A stretch of 49,957 nucleotides of DNA, taken from positions 1 to 49,957 of the forward strand of contig NZ_SDOY01000174.1 in NCBI RefSeq assembly GCF_004117935.1. Direction: 5' to 3'. This stretch comes from Streptomyces roseicoloratus. Lineage in GTDB: Bacteria; Actinomycetota; Actinomycetes; Streptomycetales; Streptomycetaceae. The notes beneath the pieces were generated by a model that saw nothing but the letters and a program-made list of their open reading frames with translations, was not told the DNA's origin and made no database searches. Below are positions 25,232 through 32,596 of this stretch, piece by piece (the stretch's first letter is position 1; every line of letters begins with the position of its first letter). The position numbers and the translations under genes were made by a program.

Positions 25232-25832
25232 CGGGAACTCCCAGAGCTCGCAGGGTGAAGGTGACCAGTGCGGGGACGGTGCCGGGCCCGGGGGGCCCGT
25301 TCGTCAGCGGGCCGATCAGCGCCTCCGCGCCCGCGCCGACGAGGGCGGATGCGGTCAGGACGGCGTCCTGGGGCGGCAGTTCGCCGTCCCGTACGCCGGC
25401 CGCGATCCGTTCGGCGAAGACGTCGCGGAACGCGCGGCGGAAGACCAGCCGTTCGGCGTCGACGGCCGGGTCGACCGGTTCGGCGAGCAGGGCGTAGGCG
25501 AGGCGAGGCGACTTGAGGGCGCGGCCGGCGAAGGTCTCGATGACCGCCACGACCCGGTCGGCGGCCGTCCGGTGCGAGCCGAGCGCGGCGGCGTCGGAGA
25601 CGGCCGCCACCTCGCGGCGTACGACCGTCCGGAACAGCTCGACCGAGAGCTCGGCCTTGCTGGGGAAGTGGCGGTAGACGCTTCCGGTGGCGATTCCCGC
25701 CCGCGCGGCGACGGCGGCCATGGTGCAGCCGGCGTAGCCGTGCTCGGCCAGCAGACCGAGGCCCGCCTCGACGACGGCGGTGCGCTGCGCGTCGAGCCGC
25801 GCCTGGACGGCGGGCGTGCGTCGGTAGGGCAT
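25215..25832 (-). CDS. TetR-family repressor of the AidB operon
   Basis: 205-residue TetR regulator from ATG 25832. HTH at 15-60 (AVVEAGLGLLAEHGYAGCTM, AAVAARAGIATGSVYRHFPS) and a C-terminal domain resembling fatty-acyl-CoA-responsive TetRs. It is the first gene of an operon with the AidB-type dehydrogenase (17-nt overlap). A near-perfect palindrome at 25840-25856 sits 7 bp before the start, so it represses its own operon. A longer frame to 25931 is rejected because it runs through that operator. Confidence 0.92.
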   Translation of the reverse strand: MPYRRTPAVQARLDAQRTAVVEAGLGLLAEHGYAGCTMAAVAARAGIATGSVYRHFPSKAELSVELFRTVVRREVAAVSDAAALGSHRTAADRVVAVIETFAGRALKSPRLAYALLAEPVDPAVDAERLVFRRAFRDVFAERIAAGVRDGELPPQDAVLTASALVGAGAEALIGPLTNGPPGPGTVPALVTFTLRALGVPDADHA

Positions 25833-25839
25833 GGAAGGA

Positions 25840-25856
25840 GTGAAGCAGTGATTCAC
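25840..25856 (-). promoter_or_regulatory. TetR operator of the AidB operon
   Basis: 17-bp palindrome GTGAAGCA-G-TGATTCAC: arms of 8 bp with one mismatch around a central G, 7 bp upstream of the TetR start. Position and size fit an autoregulatory TetR site. Confidence 0.75.
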
Positions 25857-25903
25857 ACCTTCAGCAAGAGCCCCGGCGCCGCCCGGCCGACGGAGACGGC
25901 CCC

Positions 25904-25936
25904 GCGCCGTGCTTCGAGGATCACGAAGCACGGCGC
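25904..25936 (-). terminator. Terminator hairpin after the Mn2+ exporter gene
   Basis: Perfect 13-bp stem GCGCCGTGCTTCG/CGAAGCACGGCGC with a 7-nt loop, 83 nt after the TMEM165 stop, upstream of the TetR operon. It separates the two minus-strand units. Confidence 0.7.
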
Positions 25937-25942
25937 GATGTC

Positions 25943-26016
25943 GAGGAGGCGAGGAGGCGAGGAGGCGACGACCGCGGGGGCCGGACGCGGGTGGCCGGCC
26001 GCGGGTGGCCGGCCGC
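25943..26016. repeat. Short tandem repeats between two genes
   Basis: Three copies of GAGGAGGC (25943-25966) followed by two perfect 14-bp copies of GGGTGGCCGGCCGC (25989-26016) and a partial third (GGGTCAGCCGG), reaching the TMEM165 stop codon. No coding role seen. Confidence 0.8.
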
Positions 26017-26019
26017 GGG

Positions 26020-26607
26020 TCAGCCGGTGAAGACCTCGACGAGCGACCACACGGCGAGCGCGGCCATGCACACGCCGCCGATCCGCTGCACCGTCTTCAA
26101 CGGCACCTTCTTCGCGATGAACCGGCCCGCGACCAGGGCGAGCGCCGAGACGGTCATCAGGGCGGCGGCGGAGCCGATCGCGGTCGACCAGGTGCCGTTG
26201 GTGGCGGCCAGGTTGGCGGTGGTGATCTGGGTCAGGTCGCCCCACTCGCTGATGAACACGGCCATGAACGCGGTGGAGTAGACGGGCCAGAAGCCGGTCA
26301 CCGTCCTGCCGCCGGCGTCCTCGCCGTTCTCGTCGTCCCCGCCGCCGCGCAGCAGCATGAAGGCGCCGAAGCCGAACATCAGGGCCGAGACCAGCTTGAC
26401 GGTCCAGCCGGGCAGCAGGCCGAGGAGGCTGCCGGCACCGACGGCGATGGCCACGTGCACGGCGAAGGCCGTCGCGGTGCCGAACCACACGTACAGCGGA
26501 CGCATGCGCGTGCCCATGGCCAGCGACGCGAACATCGTCTTGTCGGGAAGCTCGGCGAGGAAGATCAGCCCGAAGGCGGTGACGATCGCCAAGGGGTCGA
26601 GATGCAT
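26020..26607 (-). CDS. TMEM165/GDT1-family manganese exporter
   Basis: 195-residue membrane protein of the UPF0016/GDT1 family. It has six helices in two repeats, each with the E-x-G-D-[KR]-like motif: AELPDKTMFASL (first repeat) and SEWGDLTQITTA (second). Family members move Mn2+ (and Ca2+) across membranes; bacterial ones export Mn2+. A cytosolic acidic loop (DDENGEDAGG) lies between the repeats. ATG 26607 was chosen because it begins the first helix and the longer frame lies in the leader. The leader has a yybP-ykoY riboswitch, so expression should rise with Mn2+. Confidence 0.93.
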   Translation of the reverse strand: MHLDPLAIVTAFGLIFLAELPDKTMFASLAMGTRMRPLYVWFGTATAFAVHVAIAVGAGSLLGLLPGWTVKLVSALMFGFGAFMLLRGGGDDENGEDAGGRTVTGFWPVYSTAFMAVFISEWGDLTQITTANLAATNGTWSTAIGSAAALMTVSALALVAGRFIAKKVPLKTVQRIGGVCMAALAVWSLVEVFTG

Positions 26608-26735
26608 AACCGGGAGGCTCTCTGCTCGGTACCGGGCCCGGGACCGACACGGCGCCTCGGTGGGCGACGGGAGGACCACTCGGCCCGGCATGACGGACCA
26701 CGCCCACGGAACGCGGACGTGGCGTACTGCCTGGC

Positions 26736-26833
26736 CGAAGGTCTCGCCCGTCCGCGCGTCGCGCGGACCCGGTCACCGGGAACCCGAGGGCTCCAGTGTG
26801 TCGACGACCGGTTCGCGGGGCTACTCCCCTTCG
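26736..26833 (-). promoter_or_regulatory. yybP-ykoY (Mn2+) riboswitch
   Basis: On the minus strand the leader of the TMEM165 gene reads CGAAGGGGAGTAGCC at the 5' side, then a hairpin-rich middle, and CGAGACCTTCGGCC at the 3' side. P1 pairs CGAAGG (26833-26828) with CCTTCG (26741-26736). GGGGAGTAGC and CGAGACCTTCG are the conserved blocks of the yybP-ykoY class, which senses Mn2+ and often precedes exactly this transporter family. A -10-like TACACT (26848-26843) sits about 10 nt upstream of P1. The expression platform would be the 128 nt to the start codon. Confidence 0.88.
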
Positions 26834-26870
26834 CTGCCGACCAGTGTAGCGGACGGTGCGGGCGATCCTT

Positions 26871-26885
26871 GTAGACGGTGTCTAC
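26871..26885. promoter_or_regulatory. TetR operator O1 (efflux operon)
   Basis: GTAGACGGTGTCTAC, a 15-bp near-palindrome with 6-bp perfect arms (GTAGAC/GTCTAC) and one mismatched inner pair, between the divergent riboswitch and TetR genes. It is the same motif as O2, and the centres are 32 bp apart. Confidence 0.75.
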
Positions 26886-26902
26886 CGAGCTGGTCGCAGG
26901 TA

Positions 26903-26917
26903 GTAGACACTGTCTAC
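26903..26917. promoter_or_regulatory. TetR operator O2 (efflux operon)
   Basis: GTAGACA-C-TGTCTAC, a perfect 7-1-7 palindrome, 22 bp before the TetR start. TAGACA inside it could be the -35 and TAGACA at 26928-26933 the -10, which would place transcription start at or near the ATG (leaderless mRNA). O1 and O2 lie about three helical turns apart on the same face. Confidence 0.8.
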
Positions 26918-26939
26918 GAAGATCGGATAGACAGGGTCC

Positions 26940-27683
26940 ATGCCAGCAGAACGACACTCCGAGGAACCCCGGAAACCCGGGAGTTCCCAGCAACCCCGGA
27001 GCCCCCGGGCACCCCGCTCCGCAGACACCGCGGGCCGTGAACCCCGGGACGGGACGGACGTCTCCGGCGAGCACCGGCCCCCCGAGGACGGCTCCGCGGC
27101 ACCCGGGTCCGCACCCGAGGAAGGCCTGCGCGACCGGCTCGTCCGCACCGGCGTCGAACTCGTCGACGCCGAAGGCGTCCAGGCCCTCTCCCTCCGCGAG
27201 ATCGCCCGCCGCGCCGGGGTGTCCCACGGCGCGCCCCGCCGCCACTTCCCGACCCACCTCGACCTGCTCTCCGCCATCGCCCGCGAGGGCTTCCGCGAAC
27301 TCGGCGCGCGGGTCGCCACGGTCACCGAGGACGACCCCCGGGCCCGGATCGAGGCCCTGGCCCGCGTCTACCTCGACTTCGCGCACGGCCGCGGCGGGAT
27401 GTACGAGCTGATGTTCCGCCACGACCTGCTGGAAAGCGGCCGGCTCGGCCTGCGCGACACGAGCCTCCCGCTCTTCGGGCTCCTCGCCGGACTGGTCGCC
27501 CGGGTCCGGCCCGGCACCGCCGAACCCGCCGTCGCCGCCGGAGCCCTCTGGGCCAACCTCCACGGCATCGCCCAGCTGCGGCGCTGGGGCAGCCTCCGGC
27601 TCGCCACCGGAACGGACGACGTGACGCCGCTCCTCGCCGCGGCGCTCGACGCCCACCTCGGGCCCGGGGAGGGCCGCCGATGA
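26940..27683 (+). CDS. TetR-family regulator of MFS efflux operon
   Basis: 247-residue TetR regulator. A low-complexity N-terminus of about 60 residues is followed by the HTH (RLVRTGVELVDAEGVQALSL, REIARRAGVSHGAPRRHFPT) and a WHG-type (TetR_C_33-like) ligand domain (VYLDFAHGRGGMYELMFRHD, AVAAGALWANLHGIAQLRRW). ATG 26940 is directly downstream of two matched operators; there is no Shine-Dalgarno, consistent with a leaderless start. Its stop overlaps the MFS gene (ATGA), so it represses both itself and the pump. Confidence 0.93.
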   Translation: MPAERHSEEPRKPGSSQQPRSPRAPRSADTAGREPRDGTDVSGEHRPPEDGSAAPGSAPEEGLRDRLVRTGVELVDAEGVQALSLREIARRAGVSHGAPRRHFPTHLDLLSAIAREGFRELGARVATVTEDDPRARIEALARVYLDFAHGRGGMYELMFRHDLLESGRLGLRDTSLPLFGLLAGLVARVRPGTAEPAVAAGALWANLHGIAQLRRWGSLRLATGTDDVTPLLAAALDAHLGPGEGRR

Positions 27684-29398
27684 CCGGCCGCCTCCGCCGT
27701 CGGGCGGCCCTCACGTGCAGCGTCGTCGGCGCCTCCGTCGTCGCCCTCGACGGCACGGTCCTGACCATCGCCCAGCCCGTGCTCCAGCGCGATCTCGGCG
27801 CCGACACCGCCCAGGTGCAGTGGACCAGCACGGGATACCTGGTGGCCGTCGCGAGCCTGCTGGTCTTCGCCGGACGGCTCGGCGACCGCTACGGCCACCG
27901 GCGGATCTTCGCCGTGGGCTGTGCCGGCTTCGCGCTCGCGTCCGCCGGGATCGCCGCCGCGCCCGGCATCGGCTGGGTCGTCGCCCTGCGCGTGCTCCAG
28001 GGCGTGACCGGCGCGCTGCTCCAGCCCGCCACGCTGGGGATGCTGCGCGCCGCCTATCCGCCGGAGCGGCTCGGCATGCCCGTCGCCGTACGCACGAGCG
28101 CCATCGGGCTCGCCGCCGCGGCCGGACCGCTGGCGGGCGGCGCGCTGGTCGACGCGTACGGCTGGCGCGCGGTCTTCCTCATCGGCATCGTGCCCACCCT
28201 CGCCGTCGCCGTGCTCTGCCTCGCCGTACCGGAACCGCGCCGCACGGCGGGGCCACCGGGGGCGGGGAACCCGCGGAGCGGCCGGGCGGCGGAGCAGCGC
28301 GCCGGCGCGCGTCCGGCGCGTGAGGAAACCACGCGTGACCGGCCCGCGGGAGCCCCGTCCCCGAGTGCCCCGTCCCCGAGTGCCCCGTCCCCGAGTGCCC
28401 CGTCCCCGAGTGCCCCGTCCCCGAGTGCCCCGTCCCCGAGTGCCCTGTCCCCGGGTGTTCCGTCCCTGCGTGTCCCGCCCGTCCCGCCGTCCGCGTCCGC
28501 CCGGTCCGCACGCGCCGCACTGCGCGCGCTCGACCTGCCCGGTGCCGCCCTCCTCGCCCTCGCGCTCGCCGCCCTCGTCCAGGACCTCGCTCACGGTCCT
28601 GCCGCCGGAAGCGTGCCCGCCCTCGCCGTCGCCGCGGTCGCCGTCACCGCCTTCGTACGGCACGAGCGGCGCGCCCCTCAGCCGCTGCTGCCGCCGGGGA
28701 TGCTGCGCCCCGGGCCGGTGGCCGCCGGCCTCGGCGCCCTGCTCGCCGTCTCCGCCGCCCTGTCCGGCACGCTCTTCACGGCCACGTACCTCCTCCAGGA
28801 CTCCCTCGGGCTCGGCCCGCTGCCGACGGCCCTGCGGATGGTGCCGCTCGCGCTCCTCATGATCGTCGGCGCGCCCCTCAGCGCCGTCCTCGCCAAACGT
28901 GTCGGCGCCCGGGCCACCGCCACCGGCGGAGCCCTGCTGCTGAGCCTCGGCGTGCTGCTGCTCGCCCGGCCGGAGGTGACCGGGTCCGGGATCGCGACCG
29001 GCTCCGCCGCGGCGCTCATCGGCGCCGGGTTCGGGGCCGTCATGGTCACGGCGACCTCCGTCGTCGTCCACCGCGCTCCCGAGGAGCACGCGGGAGTCGC
29101 GGGCGGCCTCCAGCAGACCGCGATGAACACCGGCCCCGTCCTCGGCGTGGCCCTCGCGAGCCTGCTCCTCGCGTCCGGCTCCGCCCTGCCCGCCCTCGCC
29201 GCCGTCGCGGCCCTCGCTGTCCCGGCCACACTGGCCCTGCCCCCCGCGGACCGGAAGCACGGGAAGGATCCGGAGGACGGCCCGGACGGGACGGGCCAGG
29301 ACCTCCGTGCGGGCGCGGACGTCCCCACGGGCCCAGGACGTCCGTACGGGTCGGCCGACACGTCCGTAAGGAGGTCGGACACGCCCGTCGGGCCGTAA
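27680..29398 (+). CDS. MFS drug exporter, 14-helix EmrB/QacA type
   Basis: 572-residue major-facilitator exporter. Motif A-like GRLGDRYGHRRIF, motif C-like GPLAGGALVDAYGWRAVFLIG, a DHA2-type start (VALDGTVLTIAQPVLQRDLG, VQWTSTGYLV) and about 14 helices. The central cytoplasmic loop (about 195-275) is expanded by eight units of a 15-bp repeat coding PSAPS (28361-28480). It exports toxic compounds by proton antiport. It is coupled to the TetR gene (4-nt overlap). The substrate is probably the TetR ligand. Confidence 0.92.
   Translation: MTGRLRRRAALTCSVVGASVVALDGTVLTIAQPVLQRDLGADTAQVQWTSTGYLVAVASLLVFAGRLGDRYGHRRIFAVGCAGFALASAGIAAAPGIGWVVALRVLQGVTGALLQPATLGMLRAAYPPERLGMPVAVRTSAIGLAAAAGPLAGGALVDAYGWRAVFLIGIVPTLAVAVLCLAVPEPRRTAGPPGAGNPRSGRAAEQRAGARPAREETTRDRPAGAPSPSAPSPSAPSPSAPSPSAPSPSAPSPSALSPGVPSLRVPPVPPSASARSARAALRALDLPGAALLALALAALVQDLAHGPAAGSVPALAVAAVAVTAFVRHERRAPQPLLPPGMLRPGPVAAGLGALLAVSAALSGTLFTATYLLQDSLGLGPLPTALRMVPLALLMIVGAPLSAVLAKRVGARATATGGALLLSLGVLLLARPEVTGSGIATGSAAALIGAGFGAVMVTATSVVVHRAPEEHAGVAGGLQQTAMNTGPVLGVALASLLLASGSALPALAAVAALAVPATLALPPADRKHGKDPEDGPDGTGQDLRAGADVPTGPGRPYGSADTSVRRSDTPVGP
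28361..28480 (+). repeat. 15-bp coding tandem repeat in the MFS gene
   Basis: CCGAGTGCCCCGTCC in five perfect copies (28361-28435) and three degraded ones (to 28480), encoding a (P-S-A-P-S)n loop between the two halves of the transporter. Copy number is likely to vary between strains. Not a CRISPR: no spacers and coding in frame. Confidence 0.9.
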
Positions 29399-29437
29399 CG
29401 CCAGGCTCCGCCCGGACCCCGAACGTACGATCCTGCA

Positions 29438-30583
29438 ATGCCCTCCGGTGGTCACCGCCTTCCCGCCACGACGGGAGCGCGCACCCAGTTCAACCTCGGT
29501 CTCGCGCTGCCCCTGCTGGCCCTCGCCCTGGTCGTCCTCGCCGACCTCATCACCTCGCAGGGGCAGCACTTCGACCGTCTGCTCGTCATCGGACCCGCGC
29601 TCGCCGCCATCACCTGGGGCGTGCGCGGCACCCTCGTCATCGGCGTGCTCGCCATGGCGCTGCGGCTGTTCCTCGGCTACGTCCAGCACGACGCCGTCAC
29701 CGACATCGTCGCCGCCGAACTGGTCCTCGGCGCCGTCATCGCCGCCGCCGTCTGGGTGAGTCAGGTCCGCACCCGCTACGAGCGCGACCTGAGCGAGGTG
29801 ACCGCCGTCGCCGAGGTCGTCCAGCGGGTCCTGCTGCGCCCGCTGGCACCCCGGCTCGGCCGGGTCGACCTGCACCTGCTGTACGTCTCCGCCGCCGCCA
29901 AGGCCCGGATCGGCGGAGACTTCTACGAGGCCGTACGGGTCCCCGGTGCCGTCCGCGTGATGCTCGGCGACGTCCAGGGCAAGGGCCTCGGCGCCGTCGA
30001 GACCGCCTCCGTGCTGCTGGGCTCCTACCGCGCCTCCGTGACCGAGGCGCGCGACCTGACCGGCCTCGCCGACCGGCTCGAGGAGGGACTGCAGCAGTAC
30101 GGGGCCTGGGATCCCGACTCCGACGCCGCGGAACGCTTCGCCACCGTGCTGCTGCTCGAACTGCCCGACGACGAGGACGTCGTGCGCCTTCTCAGCTGCG
30201 GGCATCCGGCCCCGCTGCTCCAGCACGGCGACCGGGTGCGGCCGGTCACCTTCGCCGACCCGTCGCTCCCGGTCAACCTCGCGGGTCTGTACGCGTCCCG
30301 GCACCGGGTCGAGGAGGTGCCGTTCGGGCCGGGGGACCGGCTGCTGCTCTTCACCGACGGGGTGAGCGAGACCCGCGACCGGGCCGGCGACTTCTACCCG
30401 CTGCGGGAACGCCTGAACGGCTGGACGCGGGAACCCGCCGACCGGGTCCTCCCGCTGCTGCACCGCGACCTCACCGGCTACGGAGCGGCGGGGCTCGACG
30501 ACGACGTGGCCGCGCTGCTCGTCGTCCGACCGCCGGAACCGGCCGTCGCGCCCGCGCCCCACGCTCCCGGCGTCGAAGGCTAG
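29438..30583 (+). CDS. Membrane SpoIIE/PP2C-type phosphatase
   Basis: 381 residues. Three or four N-terminal helices (LALPLLALALVVLADLIT, LLVIGPALAAITWGVRG, LVIGVLAMALRLFLGYV, LVLGAVIAAAVWVSQV) precede a cytoplasmic PPM/SpoIIE phosphatase domain (about 125-365) with GGDFYEAVRV, MLGDVQGKGLGAVE, LLLFTDGVSETRD and LDDDVAALLV. The Asp residues for two Mn2+ ions are present. Such enzymes dephosphorylate anti-anti-sigma factors. It starts 39 nt after the MFS gene and may be read from the same transcript. Confidence 0.93.
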   Translation: MPSGGHRLPATTGARTQFNLGLALPLLALALVVLADLITSQGQHFDRLLVIGPALAAITWGVRGTLVIGVLAMALRLFLGYVQHDAVTDIVAAELVLGAVIAAAVWVSQVRTRYERDLSEVTAVAEVVQRVLLRPLAPRLGRVDLHLLYVSAAAKARIGGDFYEAVRVPGAVRVMLGDVQGKGLGAVETASVLLGSYRASVTEARDLTGLADRLEEGLQQYGAWDPDSDAAERFATVLLLELPDDEDVVRLLSCGHPAPLLQHGDRVRPVTFADPSLPVNLAGLYASRHRVEEVPFGPGDRLLLFTDGVSETRDRAGDFYPLRERLNGWTREPADRVLPLLHRDLTGYGAAGLDDDVAALLVVRPPEPAVAPAPHAPGVEG

Positions 30584-30622
30584 GGGGCGTCACCGGAGCC
30601 ACGGTCCCCGCCGCCCCGTGTG

Positions 30623-31207
30623 CTACGCGCGGTACGGCGTGTTGGCCTCGGCCCAGCCGGCCAGGGCCCGCGCGCACGCGGCGACCGATTCGCGCCAGCT
30701 GCGGGCCGCGCCCTCGCCCGCCTCGTCGCTCACGTGCTTCACCAGCCGCAGCGGCACCCCGGCATGTGCGGCGGCCGTCGCCAGCGCGTAGCCCTCCATG
30801 TCCACCAGTGCCGCCCGCAGCGCGAGCCGCTCGCGCGCCGCCTCGTCGGAGACGAAGGCGTCCCCGGTCGCCAGCACCACCTCACCGCCGTCGGGCAGGG
30901 TGATCGGCGCCCCGTAGGTCTCGCCGGTGAGCGTGGCGAGCAGTTCGCCGTCGAGGTCGTGCTGGATGACCGTGCCGACGACATGGGTACCGGTGAAGCC
31001 GGGGCGCAGCGCGCCCGCCGTACCGAGGTTGACGACCTCGGAGGGGAGCGGCCCGCGCGCCAGGACCGCGGCGAGCGCCGTCGCCGCGTTGACCTTGCCC
31101 ATGCCGGTCAGCAGCACCGGCAGGTCGGTGTCCAGGTACTGCGCCTCCTCCTTGACCGCGAGGACGAGCAGGGGACGGCCGGCGGTGATCTCACCGATGA
31201 GTTCCAT
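30623..31207 (-). CDS. MTA/SAH nucleosidase-like protein
   Basis: 194-residue purine/uridine phosphorylase-superfamily protein of the 5'-methylthioadenosine/S-adenosylhomocysteine nucleosidase type: PLLVLAVKEEAQYLDTDLPV, LLTGMGKVNAATALAAVLA, VVNLGTAGALRPGFTGTHVV, VDMEGYALATAA (substrate-binding MEG) and LVKHVSDEAGEGAARSW with the catalytic Asp region. It would cleave MTA or SAH to adenine plus ribose. It is shorter than E. coli Pfs (232 residues), lacking part of the middle. ATG 31207 starts the first beta strand. Confidence 0.88.
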   Translation of the reverse strand: MELIGEITAGRPLLVLAVKEEAQYLDTDLPVLLTGMGKVNAATALAAVLARGPLPSEVVNLGTAGALRPGFTGTHVVGTVIQHDLDGELLATLTGETYGAPITLPDGGEVVLATGDAFVSDEAARERLALRAALVDMEGYALATAAAHAGVPLRLVKHVSDEAGEGAARSWRESVAACARALAGWAEANTPYRA

Positions 31208-31371
31208 GCGGGCAACGCTACCGCGTGGACCGTGTCCACCTCTGATCAGCCTCGATCGCCCGCGATCGCCTCCTGCCCGTTCCCGTCCCGTTCCCGTCCC
31301 GTCCCGTTCCCGTTTTCCCTTCGCCTCCGGCCGTGGCGCCAAGATCGCCGGAGGGCGTGTACGGGGCTCGT

Positions 31372-31477
31372 CGAGGAGTGACTGCGAAGATCACCGAGGA
31401 GTGACGCGAAGTGCCCGATGAGTGAGGTGAACACCCCGATGAGTGATGCGAACGCACCAGCGTGTGACGTGAGTCGA
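31372..31477. repeat. Five phased direct repeats (GAGTGA) upstream of the DUF5519 gene
   Basis: GAGTGA-type units begin at 31376, 31399, 31420, 31441 and 31462 (last GTGTGA), spacing 23, 21, 21, 21 bp, about two helical turns. Consensus GATGAGTGAnGnGAA, with a more C-rich spacer. It lies 75-180 bp before the gene at 31552 in a 344-bp gene-free region that also carries a CCCGTTCCCGT low-complexity run (31276-31315). It fits an array of binding sites on one DNA face. Confidence 0.65.
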
Positions 31478-31551
31478 CGGGTTTCCCGCGTCCACCGGAA
31501 TATTTCCGCAGGATGCTTGTGCCGCCCCGTCCGGCGCGGCACGCTCCTCGT

Positions 31552-31929
31552 ATGAACACAGCCAGGCACGCCAGTGAACGCCTGATGAGCTGGCCCTCGC
31601 TGATCGCCGACCGCGCGCCCTGCGGCGCCGAGCTCGGACTGCGCACCGCGACGCAGGAGATCGTGCACTTCCACGGCGAACACGAAGCCGACGTCCACCT
31701 CACCCGCGCCATGATCGCCCGGCTGCGGCCGGCCCTCCTCGGATCCAGCGCGGTGCGACTGCGCGCCGGCTCCGGCTGGGTGACGGTCCGTCTGGACGCG
31801 AGCTCGGACATCGACCTCCTCGCCACCCTGGTCAGTGCCGCGCTCCAGGCCACCGGAGCCCCGTATCCCGCCGACGACCTCGCTCCCGACCACTGCACCC
31901 GTACCGGCCGCCCGTTCGTCTGCTCCTGA
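31552..31929 (+). CDS. Luciferase-domain (DUF5519)-like small protein
   Basis: 125 residues: SLIADRAPCGAELGLRTATQ, EIVHFHGEHEADVHLTRAMI, ARLRPALLGSSAVRLRAGSG, WVTVRLDASSDIDLLATLVS. This matches the DUF5519 / luciferase-domain pattern as I know it: small alpha/beta proteins of unknown role. ATG 31552 follows no clear ribosome site; ATG 31513 (cag-ag upstream) is an alternative. It sits between two repeat clusters (31372-31477 and 31922-32002). Confidence 0.75.
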   Translation: MNTARHASERLMSWPSLIADRAPCGAELGLRTATQEIVHFHGEHEADVHLTRAMIARLRPALLGSSAVRLRAGSGWVTVRLDASSDIDLLATLVSAALQATGAPYPADDLAPDHCTRTGRPFVCS

Positions 31930-32002
31930 ACGGTGCGTCCGCTCCCGAGCGGTGTGTCCCGCTCCTGGGCGGTGGTACTTCCGCTTCCGAACCGGTGCGT
32001 CC
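31922..32002. repeat. Four imperfect 20-bp repeats
   Basis: GCTCCTGAACGGTGCGTCC (31922-31940) is followed by three degraded copies (31941-31960, 31961-31982, 31983-32002). The first copy spans the stop codon of the DUF5519-like gene. Slippage origin is plausible; a regulatory role is not excluded. Confidence 0.6.
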
Positions 32003-32056
32003 GCCGCCGCGCCCGTCCCTCTTCCTTCTGCCGGCACGACCCTGCCCGGACCGGGC

Positions 32057-32545
32057 TCAGGCCGTGGGGAACAGCATGCACGTGCTGGTCGCGTGCCCGA
32101 GCAGGCGGTCCTGACCGTCGTAGAGTCCCGCCTCCGCCAGCGCCGTTCGACGGCCGCGGCTCAGCACCGTGCCGATCGCGCGCACCTTGCCGGTGTCCCG
32201 CGTGATCGGCCGCAGGAAGCGGGTCGACAGGTCGAGCGAGGTGTACGCCATGCTCTGCGGCAGCGTGGAGTGCACCGCGCAGCCGGCCGCCGAGTCGAGC
32301 AGCGTCGCGTAGACCCCTCCGTGCACGCCCCCGATCGGGTTGTAGTGCTCCTCGCCCGGCTCGAACGAGAACACCGCCCTGCCGTCCTCGACCTCCTCCA
32401 GGGCGAAGCCGATCAGTGCGCCGAGCGGCGCGCCCGGGAGACGGCCCTCGGCGATGGCGCGCAGGAAGTCCAGGCCCGCCATCGTGCCCGCGGCGGCCGC
32501 CGTGGCCGCCGCGTCCTGCCAGGTCACCGTTCGTGTCCGCTCCAT
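32057..32545 (-). CDS. PaaI-family thioesterase
   Basis: 162-residue hotdog-fold acyl-CoA thioesterase of the PaaI/YdiI type: ALIGFALEEVEDGRAVFSFE, HYNPIGGVHGGVYATLLDSA (HGG motif with N-x-x-G-x-x-HGG), LDLSTRFLRPITRDTG, VRAIGTVLSRGRRTALAEAG. It hydrolyses aryl- or acyl-CoA thioesters. ATG 32545 has ggaggg upstream on its strand. It is divergent from the HxlR gene and its promoter TTGACA-18-TAGCTT lies in that region, so HxlR is its likely regulator. Confidence 0.92.
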   Translation of the reverse strand: MERTRTVTWQDAAATAAAAGTMAGLDFLRAIAEGRLPGAPLGALIGFALEEVEDGRAVFSFEPGEEHYNPIGGVHGGVYATLLDSAAGCAVHSTLPQSMAYTSLDLSTRFLRPITRDTGKVRAIGTVLSRGRRTALAEAGLYDGQDRLLGHATSTCMLFPTA

Positions 32546-32596
32546 GGCACTTCCCTCCACCGGGGCGCGCGGGACACGCACCACCCGTCATCTGAC

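Noticed and set aside
28361..28480. CRISPR-like regular repeats
   Set aside because: Units are contiguous without spacers, in frame, and inside a transporter gene.
27368..30562. Very long minus-strand open frame (1064 codons)
   Set aside because: It lies fully opposite the TetR, MFS and phosphatase genes; GC bias keeps the opposite strand open. Composition is repetitive Gly/Arg/Glu with no domain.
31372..31477. Heptad-like FASLIGV repeat protein on the minus strand
   Set aside because: The 21-bp repeat gives a heptad in one frame, but the frame has no start signal, poor codon bias and overlaps other genes. One spacing is 23 bp and breaks the frame, so DNA-level phasing explains it better.
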